Made by a program: the position numbers and the translations under genes
Part shown: one piece after another, positions 11,944 to 21,612 of the stretch
Position numbering within the stretch: the stretch's first letter is position 1
Layout: each line of letters starts with the position of its first letter
Notes under the pieces: model-generated
The model's database searches: none
What the model was told of the DNA's origin: nothing
The model's input: the letters and a program-made list of their open reading frames with translations, nothing else
Assembly: GCF_026745355.1 (NCBI RefSeq)
Contig: NC_079209.1
Span: 13,047,886-13,111,885 of the forward strand
Length of the DNA: 64,000 nucleotides
Source of the DNA: Beta vulgaris subsp. vulgaris
Lineage: Eukaryota; Streptophyta; Magnoliopsida; Caryophyllales; Amaranthaceae
Direction: 5' to 3'

Positions 11944-12096
11944 GTACAGGGACTGAGTGTTCTCAGGAATTCCCCTCTGAAGCAATTTCTACCACTTGAG
12001 AGATTTTCTCACAACTTGAAAATCAAGTAGTGAGAGAATCTCTTAAGTGGTAGAATATGCACTGAGGGGAATCCCTTGGAGCACACCCTTGTAAAG
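11944..12096. repeat. foldback hairpin of about 150 bp
   Basis: Two arms of about 70 bp pair across a very short loop at about 12016-12021. Matching blocks include TCTACCACTTGAGAGA against TCTCTTAAGTGGTAGA, and TTCCCCTCTGA against the GAGGGGAA block. Pairing is imperfect throughout, as in young plant MIRNA or foldback-MITE precursors. Ends TACAGGG / CCCTTGTA hint at a MITE; no clear TSD. It lies inside the inner CACTA. Confidence 0.75.
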
Positions 12097-13430
12097 TACG
12101 GTGATTAAGTAACTTTGGACTGACGATCTATGAAGACCCTTTAGGACAATCCTCCAAGTCCCCCTTTTATCTCACAGTATGTTTCTGAGCAAATTTTTTT
12201 TATATATATATAATTCCCAACTAGTTTTCCTAGATTGAGAACATCCTATAGTTTCAATGTCACACCTAGAGAAAAAACAAACACCCTTCTTTCCTGTAAT
12301 AATTTCGAATTTTCCATATTGGGATGTCTCATAATAGACTTTACATAACTTATTTAAACATTTCAGCTTCTCTCCATCAACCCCTTTGTTGTCTCCATCC
12401 CAACACTTTTCTCTCTCTCTCTCAAAGTCTCTATCCTACTATCAAATTTTCTATCCACAATTAACAACTATCCTTAGCTTTGCCAAACAATAATGTGAAG
12501 TTCTGTTGAGGGATGAAGGGGAAGACTTCTATAGATCTAAAGGCTAATTTTGGTAAATTCATTCTTTGAGCTAATGTGAATATCTTACTAAACATTTAAT
12601 TTGCACATGGTCTTTGCATAGACATGCCATATCAAAATGTCTCTTAAACTGTGATACTGAAAACTGGAACAATAACAATTGTTCCTAGTAGTACCTGATT
12701 TTCATTTGCTTTTTTAAAAGATTACAGACAAAATAAATTGGACAATTGAGACAACTAATTGATACAATAATACATTCCTATCTCTACAAAGGGCATTAGC
12801 TAAATAATGTATGAAAAACAAAACCAAAGGACAAGCTAATCAAACTTCTACTTGAAAAAGAAAAAGAACAAACAAAATTTACGAAGCATACCTGCTGAAT
12901 TGTTTGTGCTTCCTGTTTATAGTGTAGTAACAAAAAATTGTTGGACTAAATTAAGAAGGCTACATAAAAGTCAACCATATAACACTTCTGAGCTTGAAAC
13001 ATATCCCCTCCAACAAGGCGCCTAGTTCTGAGGCTCTCTTTCAAACTCCATATGACCCTGATGTTCCCAAACTTACTATTCACGATCCGTAACAGGTCAA
13101 AATCAATTCCATACAGGCAAATTTCTGGTTTCTACGCTTGCCTTCTCCCCTTTTAAATCCTTTCCAGTACCCCCCGCCCAGAGGGGCCAAAAAACTATTT
13201 GTGCTTGGTGCTGACTTCTTTAATCAATGATTATCTATTTAACATATAGATATGTACTTGAGTTTACCTCAAGACTCAAGAGTAGAGAGAGGGGGAGTTA
13301 ACTTTACGCCCTTGCCTAATTTACTTGACGACATTACCTCTAATCGAGTTGAAAAGTTAAAGCAGGTGATGAAAAGTATATAATGCATGAAATGAGTGTC
13401 AAGGAAGTTGAAAAAGGGTACCTGGATATG

Positions 13431-13505
13431 ATCAAGGAGAATAAGCTGAAGTTCATTTCCTGCATTAGATACAGCCTTCATTACACGCTTGAGTCTCTGA
13501 ACTCC
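13431..13505 (-). other. exon-like segment inside the inner CACTA
   Basis: On the minus strand an open frame reads PGVQRLKRVMKAVSNAGN, then ELQLILLDHIQ, and is followed at once by GGTACC, where a GT splice donor is possible. A CAG acceptor-like site precedes it. The amphipathic, protein-like composition suggests a captured exon. I cannot assign the family. Confidence 0.3.
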
Positions 13506-14694
13506 TGGCTATACCCTAGAGATCCTAAAAAAGGAGTGTTAAGAAATGTGTAGAATAGGAAGAGAATCATTAGCTACATACTTTATCTATATAACTAAGA
13601 TTCTTTAGCAGCTCAAGTTTGCTAAAAACACCTTCGGGAAAATGAACTCATTGATAACCAGCAATACACAACAACGGCATTTATATATTAATATCTAATA
13701 TACTATTATGAAGCCTTCAAGGAATCCGTTCCGGAACCCCATATGAGTATGATGTGGCAACATAATAAAATTTCAAAAGCACGAGTGCAACAAAACTACT
13801 TTTCAACATTTCTTCTGAAATCTTGCAGCAAAATTACAGCACACTGGATGCAAAAGGGCTAGCAGATTACCAGTAGTTAACGAACAATGTCCAAGATAAC
13901 ATTCAATCTAGGAGCATGCATCTCGGCGATAGAAACACTAAATGAAGCAATTTGATAATTTGTCAAAACCAAATTAGAGAGTAATCTAGCCTGAAAACCA
14001 ACTCATAAAAATAAGATCTCACTAAAATTAGGAAAAAATAAACAATGGAAAGCTTCTTGCCTGCTATTGCTTTTTTTTAACATTCAATAGAATACTTATA
14101 TAACCATAAAGAGGGGATATGAAAACCTCATTAGTCCAGTACATCAGAAAATGACAACAAAGAACCAAATTATCCAAAACACAGATTTGCCTGCTATTGT
14201 TTTAACTTGTAAAAAAATGAACTCTAAACATTAGATTATCTTGTTAGATCTCAATCAACCATTCAAATCATTACTAACATCAAAATGTACGATGTAATTC
14301 AAGTATTTTAAGAAAAGTGCAGCAATTTTGACACAATCAATTACCAAAATTACGATAATTATGTGATTAAGTAACGAGATATGTAAAATTTATAACTTTT
14401 AAATCGAAGTAAACCAAATGAAACTAACAAAATAAGAAAATTTAAGCTAAAAACTGAGAAATTCGAAAATTACAGTAGAGCAGTGGCGACCGGTAAGCAG
14501 AACACGAGCAGCGCAGGCGAAGTGGCTCCGAGATGGCTCCGGCGAAGTGGCAACGCAGGCGAGAGAGATAATCACACGAGGAGAGGGTGAGAGCCACCAT
14601 GAGAGATAAAAGGGATGAAACAAGGGTTTGGTTTCTTGGGTATTTAATCTCACGAGGAAAAAAAAAAGATAAATAGGGGTTTCATTTCATACTC

Positions 14695-14840
14695 TTATGC
14701 AACGCGATATATACCCTATTGCAACAGTTATTAAGAAACCGTTGCAATAGATTTAAAGACCGTTGCATTAGCATACATCGTTGCAATAGACCGTTGCATT
14801 ATGATTAAGCGTTGCATTTGACCGTTGCAATTGCTTCAAA
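14695..14840. repeat. right subterminal repeats of the inner CACTA
   Basis: About ten copies of the GCAACG / CGTTGC motif in 145 bp (for example AAACCGTTGCAATAG and GACCGTTGCATTA), matching the left subterminal block and supporting a single intact element. Confidence 0.8.
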
Positions 14841-15124
14841 ATGTAGTAGTGATTCCTTGGTTGTTTTGCAAGGTTTATATGAATATAACTTTGAAGGGCT
14901 TCACCATGGAGGAGTTAAATGAAGTTCGGGATAACTTGGCGACTTACCTTTGCGACGAATGTTTATGAACATTTGGGAGGATCATTTTTCCAAATATATG
15001 TAAACTTTATCAATTGTACGTACACTTTATACATTATTTCAATATATTTTAAAATTATTTACAATTTTTTTTATTGTATTTCGGTTATATTTTTCCACTT
15101 GTGAGAAAAACCAAAGTAAGAGGA

Positions 15125-15785
15125 TGTGGGTGGTGGGCATAGGGTATGGGAGGTGGTATGTGAGTGGGCAGGGGTGGGGTGGGGTGTCGGAGGTGGTCTG
15201 TGGGTGGGAAGGGGTGGGGTGGGGTGTGGCAGGTGGGGAGGTGGGTGGGAAGGAGTGTAGGGAGGTGGGCAAGGGTGCGGTGGGGTGGGATGTAGGAGGT
15301 GGTATATGGATGGGCATGTGGGTCGGCAGGGGTGGGTGGGGTGTGGGATGTGGTATGTGGGTGGGCATGGTGTGCGGAGGTGGGCAGAGGGTATGTAGGT
15401 GGTCAGTGGGTGGGCAGGGGTGGGGTGGGGTGTGGGAGGCGGTTTGTTTGTGGGCAGGTGGGTTGAGTGGGGTGGGGTGGTGTGTGGCAGGTAGGCATGT
15501 GGGTGGTCAGGTGGGTAGGCAGGGGTGTGGGAAGGTGGGCAGTTGGGTAGGCAGGGGTGTGGGAAGGTGGGCAGGTGGGTTGGCAAGGGTGTGGGGAGGT
15601 GGGCAAGTGGGTTGGCCGAGGTGGTAGGAGGTGGGCAGGTGTGTGGGCAGGGATATGGAGAGGTGGGCAGGTGGGTGGGAAGGGTGTCGGGAGGTGGGCA
15701 TGTGGGCAGGTGGGTGGGAAGGGTGTGGGGAGGTGGGTGTGGGCTGGTGGTGCTGGGTGCTGAAGGGTGTGGGTATGGCCTGTGG
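15125..15785. repeat. G/T-rich minisatellite (strand-asymmetric)
   Basis: About 660 bp of the plus strand are almost entirely G and T with few C: imperfect units such as GGTGGGCAGGTGGGTGGGAA and GTGTGGGGAGGTGGGCA. Long open frames on both strands (Pro/His/Thr-rich on minus, Gly/Trp/Val-rich on plus) are artefacts of this composition. Many GGG runs give strong G-quadruplex potential. It lies between the last protease exon and the subterminal region of the outer CACTA. Confidence 0.9.
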
Positions 15786-15799
15786 GTATTGTTTGAAAA

Positions 15800-16113
15800 A
15801 AGAAATTTAAAAAGGAATGCGGTTTTAGACATAAAGCACAACCCTTCTATAATTGAAGGACTGCGGTTAATAAAAAACGCAACCCTTTTGATTATGAAGG
15901 GTTGCGTTTTTTGTTAAACCGCATGCCTTCTGAAAGTGAAGGGCTGCAGTTTTTCTCCCTAAACCGCAGCCCTTCAAGTACTAAAGAAGGGTTGCGGTTA
16001 AGAACTGCAGCCCTTCCTTTTGGCTGAAGGGCTGCTACAACAAGTACTGTTGGCCGAAAACGCAGCCCTCATGGCTGTTTTGACCGCAGCCCTTGCATAT
16101 TTTTCCACTAGGG
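15800..16113. repeat. right terminal region of the outer CACTA
   Basis: Repeated inverted motifs built on AAGGGCTGCGG / CCGCAGCCCTT, about twelve copies, ending at TTTTTCCACTAGGG. It gives the right limit of the outer element; an LTR begins two bases later. Confidence 0.7.
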
Positions 16114-17080
16114 TTGTTTAATCAAAACACATCAACTTAATTTTATTAATGAAGAACGTGTATCATATATTACACGCATAAACAAAGTCCTAAACAAATA
16201 CAAATAATAAGATGATATATAAGAAAGACTCCTAGCTAAGCTAAACAAGCAAAGCCACGCCTAAATAAAGATAACCATGAATAATCTTATCTAAGCTAAG
16301 ACTCCTAACAAGTTAACAAATCAGCCTTTGTGATAACTATATCACACGGCAACCTAAGATAGAAACTTAAGACTTTTAGAGAAACCAAAAAAAAAACTAG
16401 CAAGGCTCCAATGATTTAAGGGAATTAGACTCCTAAACATAATAGAATCCCTTTATCATTCAACAACTAAAATAAAGAGTTATAAAGCAAATAAAATACA
16501 TAGCACTAGTAGAATAAAGGCTACTTGCTGCGGTTAAAAAGTGCCCTAACAATTAAGGGCCCAGCAATAGGTATTAATAATATTGCTGCGGTTTTAAACC
16601 GCAGCAATATATACCAATATTGCTGCGGTTTTTTAGGCCAAACCGCAGCAATATATGAATTTTTTGGCGGAAAGTAAGGTGACTGAGAGATAATATTGCT
16701 GCGGTTTTTAGCCCAAAACCGCAGCAATAGGGTCCTACAAGAATTTTTTTTTTTTTTTTTTTTTTTGCATTTTGCCATAAGATTTGAAAAATAAATCCCG
16801 AAAACAAACCCATCCACAAATAAGCATTATATCATTTAATAGAAACCAAAATCAAAATGAAACCCACATCACTTCTCATTCACAATAGATAAAACTAACA
16901 ATAAGAACCAGAAAATTATATTATGCAGTAAAATCTAAATAAAAAACTGTACCAAATTATAACTATACCAACTTACAAAGAAAATAAAGATAATGAAAAC
17001 AATCAGATCTAAGAAACAAAGATAATGAAAACAATCAGATCTAGCAGTATGTTCTTTCCCGGAGATTCATCTGAGAAGGA

Positions 17081-17222
17081 ACTTCGAAAATTCAGATTTG
17101 AAAGGGACAAAACTTCGAACAAAACCCATCCACAACTTCGAAAATTCAGATCTGAAAGGGACAAAACTTCGAACAAAACCCATCCACAACTTCGAAAATT
17201 CAGATCTGAAAGGGACGAAATT
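17081..17222. repeat. 54-bp tandem repeat, about 2.6 copies
   Basis: Copies start at 17081, 17135 and 17189 with ACTTCGAAAATTCAGATCTG and differ by one or two bases. In frame they give an RKFRSERDKTSNKTHPQL repeat, but no gene is supported. Confidence 0.9.
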
Positions 17223-17264
17223 CATCTAAATAATGAAAAAAAAACGAAAAAAAACCCGAAGAAG

Positions 17265-17475
17265 GAAGTCGTCCGCTTCGTCGGCTTCGTGGAAATTCAT
17301 TGCGTCCGCTTCGTCGGCTTCGTCGCGTCGTCCGCTTCGTCGGCTTCGTGGAATCATCCACAAATTCATCGCGTCGTCGCCGGAAATTCATCCACAAATT
17401 CATCGCGTCCGCTTCGTCGGCTTCGTCGGCTACGTGAAGTCGCCGGCTTCGTGAAGTCGCCGGCTTCGTGAAGTG
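17265..17475. repeat. CGTCGGCTTCGT short-unit repeat
   Basis: GC-rich run of imperfect TCCGCTTCGTCGGCTTCGT units alternating with AAATTCATC; open in all frames, so ORFs here are not evidence of a gene. Confidence 0.8.
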
Positions 17476-18049
17476 AGGGTTGAGAGGTTGAGAGAGATGA
17501 GAGAGAAGAGGAGGTTGAGACGTTGAGAGAGAGATGAGAGAGAAGAGGGGCTGAGAGAGACTGAGGGTGAGAGAGAAAATGTTCAAAAAAACCCTAAGTT
17601 TTGAGCGCTGAAAGAAGTTTTTTATTTTTATGGGTGATTCACAGCTAATATTGCTGTGGTTTTCTAGTAGGACCGCAGCAATATATTAAAAAAAATATAT
17701 TGCTGCGGTCCTACTAGGAAACCGCAGCAATATTAGCAGTAAGGGCCCACATGTTTTTAAAATGGTAACCGTTAGACAATATTGCTGCGATTTTGGGCGG
17801 AAACCGCAGCAATATTGTCAATTTTTATTTTTTATTTATTTTTGCGTGTTATATTGCTGCGTATAGGTAAAACCGCAGCAATATCACCGCAGCAAATAGC
17901 ATTTATTCTACTAGTGTAGCTTCAAAAGAATTAGGGAACTACATAACGAGAGTCCCAACAGAAGTAGGACTTGTCAAACTTGATGCTTCACACACGCATC
18001 ATCCTCTCCTCCTTAGAATCCAACTTGTCTCAAGTTGCGTCAAAACACG

Positions 18050-19783
18050 CCACAAGATCACTCGCACTCAAGGTAGCACAAATGTCGTGTGTAAGCAACA
18101 CCTTGTAAGTCTCATAGCCTAGTTTCTTCACCACTTTGAATGGATCTTCATCCATAGGATCACCATGCTTATGGTTAATGTGGAGTTTTTATGTTGCCAA
18201 GGCAAGCCAAACATAATCCCCCTCGTCCAATTGCGAATTGTTGCGCAAGAGCACCAGCTTTGCAGGGCTCCCCTTCTTGTTGTTAGCCACGTCCAAGACC
18301 TCTTCCCTACATGAACTCAAGCATACATGAGGCGTAGCTACAACAGCCGTACTCGAACTGTATGCACTCGGTGAAATAGCACTAGGACTAGCCATAGGCA
18401 CCAATACGCCCCTTGGAGGCAAAGGCTTCAATCCGATTCTTTCCCCATCCTTCAAAACCGAGTATATATTGTCCCTCCCATGATGAATGGAATTTCTACT
18501 AGACTGCCATGGACGACCAAACACCAAGGAGCAAGCAATCATAGCACCATATCAGACCATAGTTGATCCATGTAGCCACCTACGCAAAAGGAAACAAGAG
18601 CTTGCATTTTCACCCACACACCACTCTTCTCATCCAACCAACTCAGCTTATATGGCCTAGGATGTTCTTGAGTAGGTAGCTTTGCATCATCAACCACAGA
18701 TAAAGCACATATATTAGCAACAATAATAATCGAAAACAACTTACCATTAACGAGGTATCGAGTTTGAAGCAAGTTCTCCTTTTGTTCGTGCTTGTCAGTT
18801 GGGTGTGGAGTAGCCATTAAGGCTTTGCGCAAGAGCAAGCCTTTATGTTCTTTTTCCGCCTTAAACATTAGAGTAGCTTGCCAAAAACTCTCGCGCACCA
18901 CATCCTCATCATCAAAGCCAACAACAGTCACGAGGGCTTGATGATCCCTCACCAAAACTAGGACTCGATTTGGCACTCCCTTTGCAAGTGATTGAAGCCC
19001 CTACACTTGAAGCACATCTTCTCCTTCATAGTTAGTTTCCCTTGTCTCAAAGTTGAAGTCTTTTTTTGTGCTTGAGCCCCAACGCTTGTTGAAGATGCAC
19101 CCTCAATATTACGCTTAGATGCGGCATCTCCCCCCTGTGTTCCTTCAACCCTTGGTGCCATCACACTACTCCCTTCGCTGGCCTTTGGTTTTTGCTGCCT
19201 TTCTACCTTCTTGGCTAGTTAACACAAGTCATCAAACGTCTGATATGGATGGAGTTTCACAAAATCAGCAATTTTTTTTCTTCAAACCAATTAGGAACTT
19301 GGCAGATTTTTGCTTATATTCATCCTTGTAATCACATGCCAGCCACAACCTTTCAGACTTCGAAATATAGGCTCCCAAACTCAACTAATTTTGTTGCAAG
19401 TTTTCTAATTTGATGAAGAGTTCTATCTTGCAAGTCATAGGGACAAATCGTATATTCATCTTGGCACACAAATTTGTCCAAGTTGCTAACTCCTCCTTCC
19501 CTTCTCTCCTACGCCTATTTTGATATATATCAAGCCAATCACTTGCATACTCCATCAACCTCAAGATAGCATGATCAAAACGCTTGTAATCGCCCATGTT
19601 CTTATGATCAAAGAGATGAGTCATGCGCCTCTCCCAATTTAAAAATGAATATGCACCCTTTAGGCCGTTAAACTCGGGAAGATCCCCAAGTTTGATGTCC
19701 TGATTTCTCCTCCCTTCATTAGAAAAAGAACCGCCAGTAGACGTGCTTTTCAAAAAAGTGACTTCACGAGTTGTGTCATGCAT
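18050..19783 (-). pseudogene. gag-protease remnant fused to an integrase tail
   Basis: Reading on the minus strand: gag from 19783 (DIKLGDLPEFNGLKGAYSFL, WERRMTHLFDHKNMGDYKRF), a CCHC knuckle MCFKCRGFNHLQREC near 18975, a protease-like region after it, and near 18540 the ACSLVFGRPWQ / HHGRDNIYSVLKDGERI motif, which in gypsy polyproteins ends the aspartic protease. About 300 bp later comes LDEGDYVWLALAT, which in complete elements lies after integrase. Several stops separate the frames. The fusion shows a deletion of roughly 2.5-3 kb relative to a complete element. Confidence 0.7.
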
Positions 19784-19833
19784 TTGTTCACTAAGAAAAG
19801 CTAGTTGCTCACAAAAGCAGTCTCACTGGATTT

Positions 19834-19849
19834 CCCCCCCCCCCCCCCC
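19834..19849. repeat. poly-C run (16 C)
   Basis: Homopolymer of 16 C in the leader of the minus-strand LTR element. It may also be a sequencing-length uncertainty. Confidence 0.9.
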
Positions 19850-20201
19850 GTTATAGTGTTCAACAAGAACAAAGCCGGGTGAAAAGAAAAAAATCGGACA
19901 TCCTCCAAGTGTTGTTTTTTGAGAAAAAAGTCTATGGCTGTGGATACCAGATGATGTGTTTGCGAAAATGAAAATATAGAACAACACTCTAACTAATCAA
20001 ATCTCACGTTTATAATGAAAAAGGTTCAGACTTTATGTGAAGATAGGTATAAAGAGTGCGTGTATCTTTGTATAGGATATGCTCTATTGTTCCCTCGAGA
20101 ACTAGAGGATCTCTCACTAAACTCGATAAAGAGATGCACACAAACCTCAATTTGTATGTTCTTGGTACAATAACCAATAATTCAATGCAATGCACTCGAA
20201 T

Positions 20202-20671
20202 TATTTAATCAAAATACAACAACTGAATTTTATTAATGAAGAACGTGTGTCATATATTACACGCCTAAACAAAGTCCTATATAAACACAAATACTAAGAA
20301 GATAAATAAGACAGACTCCTAGCTAAGCTAAACAAGTAAAGCCACACCTAAACAAAGATAAGCATGAATGATCTTATCTAAGTTAAGACTCCTAATAACT
20401 TAACAAATCAGCCTTTGTGATAACTATATCACACGGAAACCTAAGATAGAAATTCAAGACTGCTAGGCAAACAAAAAAAACTAGCAAGAGTCCAATGATT
20501 TAAGGGAATTAAACTCCTAAACATAATAGAATCCCTTTATCATTCAACAACTAAAATAAAGAGTTATAAAGAAATTAAAATACATAGCTTCCAAATAGAA
20601 CTAGGGAACTACATAACGAGAGTCCCAACCGAACTAAGACTTATCAAACTTGATGCTTCACACATGCATCA
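20202..20671 (-). repeat. right LTR (5' LTR on minus strand)
   Basis: 470 bp matching the left LTR. Plus-strand ends TATTTAATC and TGCATCA. It preserves the target sequence of the mini-CACTA that split the other LTR. Confidence 0.8.
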
Positions 20672-20873
20672 CATCCGCCTCCTCCTCAATAAGTTCAATT
20701 ATTGGAAAATCAAGCATGTTTCTAGAGAAGGTAATCACGCTGCTAATTGGATTGCTAATGTTGGTCATCAAGTTACGGATTCATTTATTATTACACCTTG
20801 TAATCATTCATCCCTTTCTACCATCCTTGTATCCGATGGATTAGGAGTTCACCTCGTAAGGAAGGCCTCCTAA
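20672..20873 (+). pseudogene. RNase H-like domain C-terminus (retroelement fragment)
   Basis: Encodes LNKFNYWKIKHVSREGNHAA then NWIANVGHQVTDSF and ends with a stop at 20871-20873. The HVxREGNxxAD/NxxA pattern is the C-terminal signature of RVT_3 / plant LINE-associated RNase H domains; the catalytic Asp of NHAAD is replaced by Asn. The rest of the domain is missing, cut off by the LTR element on its left. Confidence 0.65.
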
Positions 20874-21600
20874 TGTCTATTTTTTTTATGTGTGTGTGTT
20901 TTTGTTTGTTTTTAATTCACTAAAAGAATAGTTTTGACATTGGTAAATTAAACAGTATCAAATAAAAATGCAGTGACATGTCCCCCTCATACCTAACCAC
21001 AAGCATCTTGAGTTATACTAACAGAACATGATTTCATTATGAATTAAACCACGGTACCAATACAAGTTTGTCAAAATGCAAGGAAATAAATCGCTGAGAG
21101 GTAAATCCTCCAGCTTGATTCTATGAGAAAATAGAACTAAAGCAATACTTTTGAGAGGTACATGTTGCAAAGTAAAGCTTAAAGCGGCTTTAGGAATTCG
21201 GACGATGCCACTTCAGATGGGTAGGTGCAATTGGTGCAGATTAGGTGCAACTGCATCCATCTCCACAACATACGGCTCCACATGTGATAGTGGGCTTCCA
21301 ATTAAACCAGCAACACCGGCAACCTTTTTCAACAAATCAAACACATTATCACAAAGCAAAACATTCCATCACACACAAGTCACTAGCTTTCAAGTCTGGT
21401 GAGATTGTTTTACAATAAAATTATAATAAGGCCACCAATGACCCATTTGGTAAACAAATTACCCTTGTCTTATCATGAGTTGTCTTAAGACGGTCTTAAA
21501 TATATGAGATTTTGTGAGCATGCTATGAATCTTAATTAGTCTTTTTATTTCATAGCATTCTACCCACTAATTTTTTTTGGAAAGATTATAACCATAAATC
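20874..21600. other. no gene recognised
   Basis: AT-rich intergenic sequence following the RNase H scrap. A short TG microsatellite at 20889-20912. A frame at 21151-21402 is open, but its composition gives no family. Nothing else seen. Confidence 0.4.
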
Positions 21601-21612
21601 ACAAATTTGAGG

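Larger units (their letters stand above)
10238..14851. mobile_element. inner CACTA element, 4.6 kb, complete ends
   Basis: The ends are CACTACTACATAAATG at left and TTTTGTAGTAGTG-type at right (CACTACTACATTTT reversed), i.e. a perfect 11-bp CACTACTACAT TIR, flanked by the 3-bp TSD ATT (10235-10237 and 14852-14854). Subterminal blocks of CCGTTGCAATAG-type motifs lie just inside both ends, as in En/Spm elements. No transposase was recognised, so it is probably non-autonomous. The interior is unrelated single-copy-looking DNA with exon-like pieces, which would suit a gene-capturing CACTA. Confidence 0.9.
8850..14968 (+). pseudogene. Ulp1-like cysteine protease (CACTA-encoded), interrupted
   Basis: The exon near 9110 encodes AHWTVVAICLSTNKVYHFDS, containing the His (codon 9117-9119) and Asp of a Ulp1/SENP C48 protease. 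The exon near 9545 encodes SVACG followed by a stop (9563-9565) and YVMRFIFDIINHC, so the nucleophile Cys (codon 9557-9559) is present but the next residue but one, usually Tyr, is a TAG. The last exon (GFTMEELNEVRDNLATYLCD, 14897-14968) lies beyond the inner CACTA insertion and ends in a natural stop. Such proteases accompany many plant transposons. This copy is dead. Confidence 0.7.
7312..16113 (+). mobile_element. remains of an outer CACTA (En/Spm) element, right terminus retained
   Basis: Three fragments belong together: a TNP-associated coding piece (7560-8345), an Ulp1-type cysteine protease pseudogene (8850 onward) whose last exon continues at 14897-14968, and a right terminal region (15800-16113) rich in GGGCTGCGG/CCGCAGCCC inverted motifs ending TTTTTCCACTAGGG. 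The reverse of that end, CCCTAGTGGAAAAATA, is one base from the usual CACTAGTGGAAAAA terminus. A second CACTA element interrupts it at 10238-14851. The left terminus and the TNP2 transposase gene were not found, so the left side is truncated or displaced. Confidence 0.65.
16504..17916. mobile_element. non-autonomous mini-CACTA, 1413 bp
   Basis: Perfect 15-bp TIRs CACTAGTAGAATAAA / TTTATTCTACTAGTG, TSD TAG (16501-16503, 17917-17919), and the uninterrupted target visible in the other LTR at 20583. Subterminal palindromic arms of ATTGCTGCGG / CCGCAGCAAT occur at 16575-16735 and 17640-17890. The centre carries a 54-bp tandem repeat and a CGTCGGCTTCGT microsatellite. No transposase. Confidence 0.92.
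16115..18001 (-). repeat. left LTR (3' LTR on minus strand), split by a mini-CACTA
   Basis: Aligns with 20202-20671 over 16115-16503 and 17920-18001; the intervening 1.4 kb is a later insertion. The two LTRs differ by scattered substitutions (roughly 8-10 percent by eye), so the insertion is old. Ends on the plus strand are TGTTTAATC and CGCATCA. Confidence 0.8.
16115..20671 (-). mobile_element. internally deleted LTR retrotransposon (Ty3/gypsy-like), minus strand
   Basis: Two direct repeats of 471 and 470 bp (the left one after removing a nested insertion) flank a 2.2-kb interior. On the minus strand the interior codes for gag, a CCHC zinc knuckle, a protease-like part, then directly the GDYVWLALAT / DPFKVVKKLGYETYKV segment resembling the C-terminal end of gypsy integrase. 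Reverse transcriptase, RNase H and most of integrase are missing. The five-base flanks do not match, so one boundary may have been rearranged. PBS not recognised. Confidence 0.75.

Noticed and set aside
15071..15841. 256-codon and several other long open frames, both strands
   Set aside because: They arise from the G/T-only minisatellite: all frames lack stops because the sequence is nearly free of A. No domain, no codon bias.
17025..17586. 148-codon open frame with an 18-residue repeat
   Set aside because: It lies in a mini-CACTA and simply translates a 54-bp tandem repeat plus a CGTCGGCTTCGT array.
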